DNA of 64,000 nt from Endomychus coccineus (GCA_958510875.1 OY294070.1:3968001-4032000), one strand, 5' to 3'; counted from the stretch's first letter, positions 1-11,183 are shown. Numbers and translations are program-made. The notes: generated from the sequence alone by a model not told the origin.

Positions 1-103
1 ACGGGCCAGCTTTGCGTGTGGATTTTCTTTTGACAAGGGTTTTTTTCCAAGATGTGATATATTCGGATATAGCGTGGCTCATACGTGGCAGAAGTACTAT
101 AAC

Positions 104-143
104 TAAGAAACATTAATCCTTATCCACTAAAAATACTGTTAAA
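104..143. repeat. Short repeat also present at 4478-4517
   Basis: This stretch and 4478-4517 match over about 40 bases with only a few differences (both contain CCTTATCCACTAAAAATACT). The copy here runs straight into the hammerhead-like motif at 139-182, so it is probably part of a Penelope-like terminal repeat. The second copy is then a detached fragment. Confidence 0.55.
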
Positions 144-182
144 GTACAGAGGACCTTTCGGCTACCAAGTAGCCATCATCAG
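139..182 (-). ncRNA. Hammerhead-ribozyme-like motif, Penelope-like family 2
   Basis: Read on the minus strand, the core CTGATGA (182-176) is followed by a six-base-pair stem II, GGCTAC/GTAGCC with a TTG loop (174-160), then GAAA (159-156) and a GTC triplet. One extra base lies between the core and stem II. I do not see complementary stem I strands on either side, so self-cleavage is doubtful for this copy. Penelope-like elements are known to carry hammerheads in their terminal repeats. Confidence 0.45.
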
Positions 183-482
183 AGTTATCTAAATTATGAA
201 TCAAAATGTGCCTGTTCAAATACTATTTGGGCGATAATAAAGTTTATACATTTCTATTCCTTCTAAATTACCTAGATATTTGTCTGTACTAGGTTTTGAA
301 ACTGATAAACTTTCTTGAGAAATGGTGTGACCTGCTAACGCTGATTTTTCTTTATATGAGCAAAATGTTCTAACGCTAAGCCTAACTTTTTACCAATGTC
401 TCATTCCAGACACCCCTTCCATAATTTCTCAGCTGTTACCTGCCAAAAACATTTCAATGGACTTATTTCCGTTAATTGATTT

Positions 483-1430
483 TTGTCTATCTTCATCATA
501 TTTTCTATACGATGGCAAGTTTTCGAGCAGTCCTCGGATGCTACCATGGGTTCCCCACTTTCTCCGATCATAGCTAATATCTTCATGGAAACTTTTGATC
601 AAGATGCTGTTGACTCATCTGTTCTCAAGCCGAAATGTTGTTTCAGATATGTCGACGATACTTTTGTTGTTTGGGGAGCATTTTGTTCCCTTCCTCAATC
701 ATATAAATTCATTATACCTCAATATCTTTTTCACCATGGAAGTTGAATAGAAAGGTTCATTCCCTTTCTGTTACACTAATGGGGTGTATTTTATTTACGT
801 GGACTGTATATTGATGATTATGATGTCTATATAAAAAACGCTGCATGTCGACGGTCCAGAACATAACATCTGGTTCCTCTACAACTCGGCGTTCTGCAGA
901 CTATACAGACTGATTATATTTAGTTCAAAACACTTTCCTAGATGTAAAAGTTAGTCGACAGACTGACGGTACTTTGGGACATTATGTGTATCAAAAACCC
1001 AGTTGTACCGATATATACCTCAATGGCCTTTCTCACCACCATCCTGCCCAAAAGCAAACTGTCATAAACTTCTTGGTCCACAGAGCTGTCAACTTATCAG
1101 CTTTCATCTGTCTTATTAGCAAATAATTTCTCACATTAAAACATTCAAAAAACCACAAAGAATTCCACTTTGCACATGATCACACAACGGCAGGGTTAGG
1201 TGCCAGAACGGAGTCAACCTCCGGTATGAAGGCGGAAAACTGTATAGAGAGATGGTTTTTCCCCACAATAAATACCGCTACAGAAAACAGAAGAATCAGT
1301 TTCAGATCAAGCCTTTAGCTTGCCCTGAAGATGCCACTTGTAATGATTGACGAAACGTCGGCACCAAGTCGTGCGATTGTGACGCAGAATCCATCCGGAA
1401 GCCGAGAATTTTCAAGATTAGCTATCCGCT
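483..1430 (+). mobile_element. Penelope-like element relic A (reverse transcriptase)
   Basis: The open stretch 483-746 contains the Penelope-type motif MGSPLSPIIANIFME and the catalytic YVDD at 648-659. A second piece at about 940-1115, in another frame, contains DGTLGHYVYQKP and the following HHHPAQK, which match the C-terminal part of PLE reverse transcriptases. Frameshifts and stops separate the pieces. No GIY-YIG endonuclease domain follows, so an internal deletion around 1130-1170 is likely. The 3' side ends in a terminal-repeat-like segment with a hammerhead-like core at 1325. The element is dead. Confidence 0.75.
1325..1356 (+). ncRNA. Degenerate hammerhead-like core of PLE relic A
   Basis: CTGAAGA (1325-1331) and GAAAC (1352-1356) sit at the spacing of a hammerhead core. 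This lies in the position expected for a PLE terminal repeat. The stem II segment between them does not pair convincingly, so this is a decayed motif rather than a working ribozyme. Confidence 0.3.
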
Positions 1431-2817
1431 GAAGTCAACTCTTCAACAAATCCCTTAATTTATAAGTGAACTATAAACGAACAATAAGAAAATACGTTTT
1501 ACGTTTGTTTTCAGCGATAACACTCCTTACTGCAATTGTTTGCATTGTTATTTCCGGTTCCCACATAAATTGTTTGAGACATTCTTCCCCAAATGCCTAT
1601 TATATGATAGCCTGTAGGAAATCTTAAGGTAACAACGAAGTGACGTGCTCTCCTTGGAAAATAAAACAATTTTCAAAATAAAATTCATCTTATTTATTTC
1701 AGAAATATGACACACATCTTTTACTTAACGTCAAATACTTATTACTGGATTACTGATGATGGTTCGATTAGCTCATCTAGTCTGACAAGCCCTGCAATTG
1801 AAAACACATTGTCTATTACATACAATTTTACTGTTCATTAGTTTCGGAATTTAGTAGGTAAAGGCATAATTTCCACTTTTGACTGAAACATTTATTCATT
1901 AATTTTAACATCAACAGGATAGAGAGTGTTATCGACTAAATTACTTCGAAGTTATTTTTGATACAAAATATTCTGAAATTCACTTTTTTTTACTTTGAAG
2001 TGAATTTTCTAGAAATTGATTTGGCAAATGTTCAAAAAAACGGGAGCCATTCGGCCATTCGATGAGCTTTGATCTTATTTTGGCCTTATATACCTTCCGA
2101 AGTGTTTAATATTTCATTGCGCTACTTTCCATACTCTGGGGAAAGTTCAAAGGTCTCAATGTGAACTAACATACAGGATAAGTCATTGCTATTGGGACAA
2201 CGGCAGATTATTTGAACCAAAGATACCTTAATAAAATATTGCTGTTGAAAAAGATGCAAGGCCTTCATAAATTATTACCTAATTTGTCACAGAGGAGGCA
2301 ATGAAAATGATTTTGTCTATCATTTCATAATTCATTACAAGAATTTACATATAATTTGATATTTAATTGGAAATATCTCAGAAATTAATGATTTTAGGTC
2401 TAAGAGTGCCTGATGAAAATGAAATGTCTATTCATTTTTTGAAATAAAATACAATACAAGATTTCATTTTGAAAAAATTGGGAAAACATGGTGTCCCAAT
2501 CTTGACTCGCTCTCTATCCAGTTGTTGCAATATTCAAAAATAGCAGGTTGTCATAAAACTGGACCAATGTCACATAATTATGCATGCAATAAATAATAAA
2601 TTAATGTCAGGTTGTTTCATTTGGAGTATGATACAGGTCATGGAAGTCGTAACGGTGAAGATAAACATATATTTAAGAAAATATATGTTTTGTTCTCCCT
2701 AGTAATATGGAACAACCTGTACATATAATAATTTAAAATGTAACTTTACAGATGTCTACAATATTCGCACTGTCGCAGCCTGTATATTGTTAAGCTTTTA
2801 ATAACAAACCTACTTAC
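1431..2817. other. Non-coding stretch, nothing recognised
   Basis: This is AT-rich sequence with no open frame or domain that I recognise. The part around 2375-2430 resembles one arm of the palindrome at 12890-13330 (shared words such as GATTTTAGG and GTGCCT). The end near 2700-2730 resembles other repeat ends in the window that read as CCTGTACATA. It is probably old repeat sequence. Confidence 0.4.
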
Positions 2818-2922
2818 CAATTGTAATCTCATTTTTTCAATTCCTCTTTCAATTGCTTCAATATCAGCTTCGTCTATTGGTTGCCTTGGTTCAAGTAATG
2901 ATCCCATTGTTTCACAAATAAC
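2818..2922 (-). CDS. Orphan internal exon, unknown gene
   Basis: On the minus strand an acceptor (pyrimidine-rich, ending TTTTAG) precedes 2922 and a strong donor GTAAGT follows 2818. The 105 bases between are open as 35 codons in phase 0 at both ends. The peptide begins VICETMGSLLEPRQPI and ends EAIERGIEKMRLQL; it is acidic and probably helical. I do not recognise the protein. The partner exons must lie further down the minus strand, outside the window, or up the strand in sequence that I could not read as coding. It does not resemble the missing choline kinase C-terminus. A chance open frame between splice-like sites is possible. Confidence 0.45.
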
Positions 2923-5229
2923 CTAAAATTCAGAAGTTCGTATGTGCAATTGAGAGTTTCAATGTGGTACTGAATTTGTAAATGGCTCTCAAATGGCATG
3001 TCTAATAACACCATGACTAAATATGGGTGATTCGGGAAGTGACCAACAACTTTCAAAATTAATGCTGTACTGTGAGTATCTCATAATAAGTCACTTCAAT
3101 ACAGCTTGATTGAATTAACGTCAGTTCTTGTTGGACAAACGTAGTTAATTTTGAGGAAACCATCTTGGGAATAATGATTTTTATGATTTTGATTTCAATT
3201 AAGCATCATTCAAAAATCATGCTGGATTGAAAATTGAATTGGACATTGTCTTTCAACTGTGTTAGCTTTATATCAATTTAAAAATGAAAAACCCAATATT
3301 TTTTACTTCGAAATAGAACCATAGATGAATAATAAATTAATCAGAATCCATAATTGGCAATTCACATCACTCGCCACATGTATGTGGTCTATTTTTTACG
3401 TTTTACTCTACTAATATAATATACAGAATTTACTATTAAACTGTGCAAATTTTAGTTTAGCCCATTATTTTGTTTCAATGGTTTTATACTATCATGTGTT
3501 TACAACAAAGGTAAGCTACGCCACTAAACTTGCTTATTGGTTTTGGCTTACATTTTGTCAAGACTAGAGGCTCTATAAATAACAAAATATAGCTCCTGGT
3601 GTTGACGTTGAAGCTATTATTAGGAATATTACCAAAAATGTAATATAAATGTATTTGCCTTGAAAGACCACATGAGTTCTGATTTATCTACATCGTCAGT
3701 GTCACTTTCACTTTTTTATTTCTAAATTTTATTCACCTCTTGTCTTTAAATTGTTTTTAACTTTGTTTGCTACAAGTTCATATGAATGTTTTTTATTCTT
3801 ATTTCTTCTAATTCTTTTAATAGTCTTCTTCATCTTCGGAAAGTCACTAGTCAAGTAACAAGTGCACTTTCCGGTGGTTTACACATGGCAAGTTTAAGGG
3901 CGGCCAAATGTAGACGTAGCTTAAGATAGATTTGGAACTAGAAAATCAAGTACAGCTTTTTCCCACTGGTGATTTCTGAAGCTTTTTTTGCCCCTATTTC
4001 AGTTCTACCGAGGATGGACACTTACTTATCGAAATACGTATTCACTTAACAAAATATTATCGTAATCTAAAAGTATGTTCGAGTTAAATTCATTAAGCTG
4101 AACAATTTTGATGGGCAAATTCTAGAGACTATCTTAGATGGAGATTTTCTAAAAATACCACGTTAGGATAAGACAATATTTCAAAATAACAATTTAATTT
4201 TACCATGAAAATCACAAACACCACCAGCAACTGGAAGAATAGGCCGTTATACATCTTTACAAATGTTCAATGATAAAATTCTTAAAGAACTGTTGGAACG
4301 ACACACTGTTGTCCGTTTATATAACCCTCGTTGAAGCTGATTACTTAAGGAAAAACTGACGGATTACTTTTCCGTGTTCGATTTTATCGATTCCACAATA
4401 ATTACGATATGAAGAATAACTTAATGCAATTCTTATTTTTAAAAACACTTATACTATAACAGGAAGTGCAACACTATAAGAAATATTCACCCTTATCCAC
4501 TAAAAATACTATTAAAGCACTACTCAGTCTGACGTATTGTCACCTTGACTCCAACTACTGCCCTGTTCCCGGTTTTTAAATTTAATAATATTGGTTATGA
4601 AAGACAGCGTTAACGTTGTTAAAAATGAAGCCAGATGGGAAGACTATATAAATATCCTACATTTATAACAGGAGAGCGACATTTTAACACAGACAAGGGC
4701 CGACAAAATTTCAATTCCCCCCCTGTCTTCCTCATCAATTTGGACAGGTGGAATGTGCTTAAAGTTAGATTCTTCACTTTCGCGTGAACACTGAAAGAAT
4801 TAAAACGACAGATTCACTTTAATAAGTTTATTTCAGGATACATCATACATATTTCTCAGACTGAGGAAATTGGACATTCTGTTACTATATATACAGACAA
4901 TGCTTTCACAATGAAAAATTGGTTGTTTTCGAACAAATTTAGTTCTTAGATAACAGTTCCTCATTACAAACTCTAAATCCTAAAACTAAAATAATATCTA
5001 GATTGTAACTGAAAATAAATATATTTTTTGAGCGATTAAAATGAGAAAATTATAATCTACAAACTTCTTCCATTCACCTAAAAAAATACTTTTCCATTTG
5101 TTTTATATCACAAAGTAAGCAGGAAGTCAATTTCCTTTGGATCTTCAAAACAAACTAGTTTTCTGAAGACCAATAAAACATTACAAAATTCCAAATTTAT
5201 CATTTTATATTTCACAGAATGGATGAGAA
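2923..5229. other. Non-coding stretch with scattered repeat pieces
   Basis: No gene was recognised. The 4478-4517 segment repeats 104-143. The remainder is AT-rich without long open frames. Confidence 0.4.
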
Positions 5230-6700
5230 AAAGCTTGATAGATTTGGAGTGATAATTTAAGTCGAGCAAAATATCCGACAAGCCAGGGATTCTGATTTAG
5301 GTTTTATTGCACTAAATGCAAGACGACATGGTGGGACCTTCAACCAACACGGATCCCTGATAACAACTATCATTATGCCAATACGCTTGACTTATTCCTC
5401 ACTAACAATGCAGATCCCAATGAAGTAAAGGTCTGTGCACCATTAGGAACTCAGACCATTCACTCATCACTACGACCTGTTCTTATATCACTCCATGAAC
5501 CAATCCAATACCTCCGTGCATAGTTTGGCATTACAACTCAGCCGACTGGGACGGTCTTCGCATGTTTTTCTCCGAGTATCATTGGAGAAGCGTATGTTTT
5601 GAATCTGATAACCCAACGCAATGTGCCTAGACATTTAGTATAGCATCAGGCTAGGAATGGAAACTTACATACCTCATACCAACAAATCATTATCATATGG
5701 TGAACGATGGCTCAATAGGGCCATCTGCTTGATCTTAAGACCAATAGGGCCAAACGGAATTCTACATGTCATTCTCAAGGAATGCGGGCCAGAGTTAACA
5801 CCAATTTTCTGCAGGTTGTTTATTTTTTATACAAACTTGGTGTATTTCCTTCCATCTGGAAGACAGCTAGAGTCCAATCAATTCCGAAAAAAGGAAAGAA
5901 GACCCTCCTAATAATTATAGCCCCGTAGCACTATTCTCTGTGATATCTAAGCAATTAACTCTTAGCTTTAGAGAGCTCCAAGATCGTGACTCACCGGCAA
6001 TATGGCTTTCGTCAGCAGATGTCAACAGGAGATCTGCTTGCCTACGTCACATGTATTGGTAGAAATCAATAAGAAAATATCCGGAATCTCTGGATGTTGC
6101 ATTGGATACCTCCAAAGCATTTGACCGAGTCTGGCTTCTTAGGAAACTTCCGTCATATGGTTTTCCGCCTCAACTTACTATCGAGTCTTCTTCATGTGGA
6201 GTATCCTCCAATGCAATGGCTATTAACGCTGTTGTTCTACAGAGGTCTGTGTTGGCACCAAATTTGTTTCTCCTCCATATCAAAGATCTGTTGGAAGTGG
6301 CCACCTGCCTCGCCAACAGCTTTGCAGATGATGGTACACTTCATACCGCTATCTCAACTAGAACCCCTATTCCATCCAATGAAGCCAGAAGAGCGATACA
6401 GAGACTGATTGACGCAATTCATGGAGATCTGGCAACGATTTTGAGATGAGGATCTGATAATCTAGTAGTGTTTAATGCAACCAAAACTCAAGCTTGCATC
6501 TTCTCCATTGCGTCTATTGTGAAACCGCTTCACAAACACTTGGTTTTCTATTCCGTGCCAAGAGATACTTCACATCCCAGACACTCCTAATAACCTACAA
6601 AGCACATATTCGACCTGTCCTCCCGTAATGCTCACTTGTTTGGAGTTCGTCTCCCAAACATACGCTGAAGCCAAGGTCTTGATACTTGCTCTCTTCTCAT
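5230..6700 (+). mobile_element. Non-LTR retrotransposon relic (reverse transcriptase)
   Basis: Plus-strand pieces in shifting frames match a Jockey/I-type polymerase. PNNYSPVALFSVISK at about 5907 corresponds to the usual NYRPI motif. MDTSKAFDRVW begins at 6102. A VLAPNLFLLHIKDLL block and FADDGTLHT follow, the latter being the catalytic A-D-D box. Pieces near 6540-6670 resemble the C-terminal thumb and the SHTLK-type segment also seen at 8200-8496 on the other strand. A possible endonuclease remnant lies at 5290-5420 but is weak. Many stops make it dead. Confidence 0.7.
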
Positions 6701-7239
6701 TTTATGTTCAAAGTCGTACTACCCGCTTAAGAGAAACTATGCCAATTCCTTATCATTAGACAGAATATGCTATCCATGCACCTCGAAATACCATGTGTAC
6801 TCTTATCAATAATATTCCTCTTGACGTTGACCTTTTTCAATATATCATCATCAAAGTTGAAATCTATTTTAAGACGTACTTATTTTGCATTTTCTATTTT
6901 GTTTCTGTTCTCCATTATTTGTTTGGAATAGTATTAACTCTGTTGCTGTTGATGAATTCAATTAATGTTTCAAATTCCACATGGTTTACTTTCTTCTGGG
7001 ATAATATAAAGAAGTAATATCAGTCTGATTAATTGAATTCAACGTGGTCAGGCATGAGAGCGTCATTTTTATCAAACCACTTGTTGATAACAAAGTTTTA
7101 CTATTTCATAATATATATCATTATATTTCCTTCAGATACGTAGAAGTTTCGATTCACTTACGTGATAAGAAAAAGAGGAAACTTACACATCAAATACAAT
7201 TTTCTCTATAGTTAAGAACTTTTCTTTTTAAGCTTTGAC
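6701..7239. other. Non-coding stretch
   Basis: The only open frame (6793-7017) encodes a low-complexity hydrophobic peptide without homology that I recognise. Nothing else was seen. Confidence 0.4.
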
Positions 7240-8200
7240 TACACCAGAGGGTGGATGTTTGTAGAGGAGATAGGCATTCGAATTGTTCATGAAGGTTTGG
7301 AGATTATAGACTTAGGGAAAGACCGCACTAGGTAAAAAGTTTCACAACTTTGCTGTTCGATAGAAAATTGAAGTCTGGTAGAAAGAAATTCGGCAGGATT
7401 CAAGCTTGACAATGAAGGGCTGACTAGCTTAAACTCGTATAGTTCGCTTATCGGGACTCTCGTGCATGGGCGCCGACTCCATGGGGCCCAAGGGGCTCGA
7501 GCCCCCCAATGTTGTGGGAAGGGGGGCTCAGCCCCCCCAATGTACAGAAAGGCGGACTCGGCCCCCTTCCCAAAAAAGTACAATTCAAACCATAAACAAA
7601 CTATTAAAAACTGTAAAAAAACTTTCGTATCTATATTTTGCACAAAACTTATTCACTTGCACAAACGATTACATAATCTACTGCCTTTCTAATGTAATGA
7701 AGTTTTGTTGTGGAAAACAATCGTCAAGCATCTTTGGGGGAGTCGGGGAATTTTCAGTTTGTGCGTAAACGCACCATCACTGGCAACACTGGTAGCTAGT
7801 ACCGGGATTACCTGGTTCACCGCTGGCGGCACTGAGTTGGGCAGGGGAGTGCAGAGCGGGCACAATGAACAGTAATGTCATCAGTAACTGTAGCTTTATT
7901 CTAATTTGTAAATAAATCTTAAGAAGTTTAGCAATACAAAACCTAAACTGACAGTTTCCGTAGTTTTAACGATAATCAACAGTTTAAAACTGTTGATCGT
8001 TAATAGGACGATTCAAGTAAAATGTTCAACCTTGACCATTACCCCCCCCCCCCCCCCCATCAATCACTTTCAGGCCCCCCAATAATTTAAAAAAGTCGGT
8101 GCCCATGGTCTCGTGGTGGAACAGACGAGATTTCTGATGAACAACGACCATGGAACTATCTATAGAAAAGGTAGAGATCGCCTACCTTTCTACGATGTTC
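7240..8200. repeat. Interspersed repeat, interrupted by a DNA element
   Basis: The segments 7240-7464 and 8108-8200 together match 44287-44525, including the words GTAGGCATTCGAAT-like, TCTCGTGG and CGAGATTTCT. A shorter reverse-orientation match lies near 63050-63225. The copy here is split by the insertion at 7465-8107. The copy at 44 kb is unsplit and gives the empty site. The class of this older repeat is unknown. Confidence 0.6.
7465..8107. mobile_element. Non-autonomous DNA element with CATGGGC ends
   Basis: The ends are inverted repeats: CATGGGCGCCGAC on the left and GTCGGTGCCCATG on the right. They are flanked by CTCTCGTG and GTCTCGTG, a hAT-like 8-base target duplication with one mismatch. 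The sister repeat at 44.4 kb has the uninterrupted site. Inside are C-rich blocks (GGGGGGCTCAGCCCCCCC-like at 7523-7540) and a run of 17 C at 8042-8058. No transposase frame is present, so it would have needed an enzyme in trans. Confidence 0.65.
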
Positions 8201-8496
8201 TAGAATCTAGACATGTCAATAAATTCGTAAAGTGTGACAACAATCAGACGAATAGCGTTCTTCTGGATAAAATTTAAAAGCTTCAGCGTATGTTTGAGAG
8301 CCGAACTCCAAGCATGTACTCCACGACTTTGTATGAGAAGTTGCTGGGATGTAAAGTAGCTCTTGGCAAGGAATAGAAAACCAAGTCTTAGTGCAGCGGT
8401 TTTTGCAATGGACCTCACATGATCGTGTTCGCCTAAAGTAGTCCCGCCGGGGGCGAATAAAAATTCTGCCTCTGCGTGGGTAAAATACTGCACCAC
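8200..8496 (-). mobile_element. Non-LTR retrotransposon C-terminal fragment
   Basis: The minus-strand frame contains LGFLFLAKSYFTSQQLL and SSALKHTLKLLNFIQKNAIRL. This is the post-catalytic region of Jockey-type polymerases and the same family as the relic at 5230-6700. It is a truncated fragment. Confidence 0.65.
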
Positions 8497-8669
8497 ATGG
8501 CTTTACTCCTCAAGTCCGGTGTCTGTGCTTCCTATCCCAGGTCTCTGGATGAAGGATTCGCGACCAGGTCAATGATATGTTGTAGGCCGATGAGATGAGG
8601 CCGACGGCTACTCGTCAAACAAAAGCTGTTAAGTGACACGACCACGAGTAGGCAGGGGGAGAGGGGCTC

Positions 8670-8718
8670 AAAACGACAAGTATATTTGTAAATAATTTAC
8701 AAATATACCTGTCGTTTT
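8670..8718. repeat. Near-perfect palindrome at the 5' end of PLE B
   Basis: The left arm starts AAAACGACAAG and the right arm ends CTGTCGTTTT; they pair over about 24 bases around position 8694. The right arm is the start of the reverse transcriptase homology (FTNIPVVLAL from 8696). The left arm is therefore a short inverted copy of it, a typical scar of 5' inversion during PLE insertion. Confidence 0.7.
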
Positions 8719-9416
8719 GGCATTGAATTGCATCAAAAAACGTTGGGCAGAGATTAAAAACCACACACCTCTTGATCAATCGGATTTTATAAATGCGGTA
8801 AAGTTTTGTTTAGAATGCACTTATTTTCAGTACGGTGAGCAATATTTTGGACAAATTTTCGGCACAGCAATGGGATCTCCTATTTCAGCTACCATTGCTA
8901 ACCTCGTTATGGAATGCCTAGAGGAATCCGTTATAAATTCATTAGATTTTCAGCCTGTATTCTTTAAACGGTATGTAGATGATTGCCTTATGTGTGTTCC
9001 CAACGATAAAATTCAATATGTGATTAATAAATTTAACAATTTCCACTGTAAACTTCAATTCACTTGTGAAATAGAAATAAACAAAAACATAAATTTCCTA
9101 GATATGAACATTAGGCATGATGCAGATGGAAAAATAAAAACTTCTTGGTTTACTAAAGAAGTTTGGTCTCAACGTTATCTTCATTTCAATTCCGTTGCAC
9201 CAGCTTGTTATAAAAAAAAGTGTCATAAACAGCCTTACAGACCGCGCGATAAAATTGTCCCACGCAGATGACCGCCCCAAGAATTTAAATATTGTTCGTA
9301 ATACACTAGAAATGCATGGCTACCCAAAAACGTTCTTCAATCCTATCATTAAAGAGAGAATAAACAAAATCTATAATGGTTCTTCATATAAAAATAACGT
9401 AATACAGACAATTATA
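8696..9416 (+). pseudogene. PLE B reverse transcriptase, frameshifted
   Basis: This is the C-terminal two thirds of a Penelope-type reverse transcriptase, which copies element RNA into DNA. Visible motifs are GTAMGSPISATIANLVME at about 8862-8916 and the catalytic YVDDC at about 8970-8984. The open frame breaks in an eight-A run at 9212-9219; element D has seven A at this point and continues in frame. A small deletion near 9396 relative to D removes about eight more bases. The N-terminal part is missing because of 5' truncation. Confidence 0.8.
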
Positions 9417-9502
9417 TAACTTTACCATACATTCCGGAGACCTCAGAAAAAATTAAGAAATGTTTGAAAAAGTACGATATAAATGTTGCGCATAAACCTA
9501 CT

Positions 9503-10392
9503 CAAAGATATAAGTGTTCTTTCCCGGAAAATCGTATATATATACATATAAATTAAGACATTTTCCTTCATTGGAGGTTTTCAGCCACTATTTTTCTCGT
9601 AATCTACAGAAACTTTCTGCATTTTCAAACCTTAAGTCGGAAAAAAAATACCAAATCTCAAAAAAATCCATAAAATGACTGTACTAATAGTGGAAACTCA
9701 TACAAATTTTATTTTTATTATACTTATTAGTATAAAGATACATTTATGCAGACTGTAAGGCATATGAGAAAAAACTGCATATATTGATAATTTTCAGGAT
9801 AGTACATCCGACTTATGCTGAATATGATGCAAAAGGAGAAACTCCTGTACTTTCTTCTGTACTGCGAAATATAAAAGGCCAATTGTTAGACCACGTAACA
9901 GAAGAAAATCGTGACAAAAAATATTATTCGGCTTTCAGTCAAAGCGAAAAACAAAAGTTCGTTTCATACACCGAAAAGAACATTTTCCGTGGGGTCGCGT
10001 TAAATCATAAAAAATTTACCGATATCACTTATTTTTTGGTTTCACATACTCTACTATAATCGTACTGTCTGCCTTAATCTTCTGGACAGTGAACAATCAA
10101 GCATAAACATAGTGACTTTTCATGATCTAATCAAGTTAAATTGAATTTTTATATACTGTGTTCCTCTCTGGAACAGCCGAATAGTATAATGTAATGCCAA
10201 ATGTTACAATCGAAATAAAACACAAATTTGAAAATGTCAATGTGTGACAGAACAATTGTCAGTAATTGAACTTTATAGTTCGTGTAAATTAAATTTGCGT
10301 TTTATGTCATTATCCAGTTTTTTCTTTTAAATGAATTTACGTTAAGTAATCCATAGAGATATAGAAAAGTTAAGTTCTGGGTACTTAAGCTT
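9503..10392. mobile_element. Insertion inside PLE B, unclassified
   Basis: The boundaries follow from comparison with element D, where CATAAACCTACT runs directly into AACTGTGTTGGG. About 890 bases are extra here. No clear terminal repeats or target duplication could be found. The inserted sequence has an open frame (9784-10059, 91 codons with a GETPVLSSVLRNIKGQLLDH block) directly after an acceptor-like TTTTCAG. It may be an unknown transposon or a piece of captured exon. I do not recognise the protein. Confidence 0.5.
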
Positions 10393-10773
10393 AACTGTGT
10401 TGGGAAATATTTCTCAAATCTAAAACCTGTAATACCTAAAGATAAACAAACCCACACAGTATATAAATTGAATTGTTTAGATTGTGATGGAACTTATAAT
10501 GGAATCTCTAAACAATATTTACAAAAAAGAATGTACGGCCATAAGTATAGCACGAGAAATAATAACTTAGAAAATTCCACCGCCCTTGCTAAACACTGCT
10601 TTGATTATAACCATCAATTTGATTACAAAAATGTCAATATTTTAACTAAAGAAACCAATTATTATAAAAGATCTATCCTGGGGATGATTCACATAAAACG
10701 GGATTCCAATTCTGTGAACCATAGGAATGATATTCAGGGATTGAGCCAGATTTATACTAACTTGATTAATTAA
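10391..10773 (+). pseudogene. PLE B GIY-YIG endonuclease with altered active site
   Basis: The frame LNCLDCDGTYNGISKQYLQKRMYGHK carries the Tyr and Arg of the GIY-YIG nuclease fold, which nicks target DNA for Penelope-like elements. In element D the later motif reads RSILEMIHIKR, where the Glu is the expected metal ligand. Here it reads RSILGMIHIKR, so this Glu has become Gly. Together with the upstream insertion and frameshift this makes the copy non-autonomous. Confidence 0.75.
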
Positions 10774-11141
10774 AACTCTTGCAAATTCCTACATACGTCT
10801 TTATAATGTTAAAAGTATAGGAAGAACGCTTAAAGTAAATTCCAATGTAGGTCTAAAACCTTTTCAAGTACGTCATAAATCTACATCTGGTTCTAGTAAA
10901 TATCAACAAATAGCTTCGAACTTCAGTTGCTTTGAGACCATAGCAATATGCGTTTGTATATTATGAGAATTTTACTGAACAGTGGATTCTTGTTACAAAA
11001 AAATTATACTTTAATATTAACGATACAATTTTCGATTATTCGTGGTTCTGTTCGTTTCGACGGCGTGGGTTTTTTGATTGAAAATTGTGCGATATGGACG
11101 CTTGTGCTAATTAGTTTAATTAACCCCTTTTTACATAATAA

Positions 11142-11183
11142 GTCTTCTGATGAAGGTCGTGAGACCGAAACGTACGTAAAGAC
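11142..11183 (+). ncRNA. Hammerhead ribozyme candidate, PLE B terminal repeat
   Basis: Stem I strands are GTCTT (11142-11146) and AAGAC (11179-11183), which pair perfectly. Between them are CTGATGA (11147-11153), stem II GGTC-GTGA-GACC (11155-11166), GAAA (11167-11170) and a very short stem III CGTACG ending in the GTA cleavage triplet (11176-11178). One extra base separates the core from stem II. A minimal stem III is a known trait of PLE hammerheads. The predicted cut is after 11178. Confidence 0.7.

Noticed and set aside
6793..7017. Hydrophobic 74-codon frame, considered as a membrane protein
   Set aside because: It is low-complexity AT-rich sequence next to a dead retrotransposon, with no recognisable family.
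7523..8058. C-rich blocks considered as a CpG promoter
   Set aside because: They lie inside a transposon defined by inverted ends and a target duplication, and no gene starts nearby.
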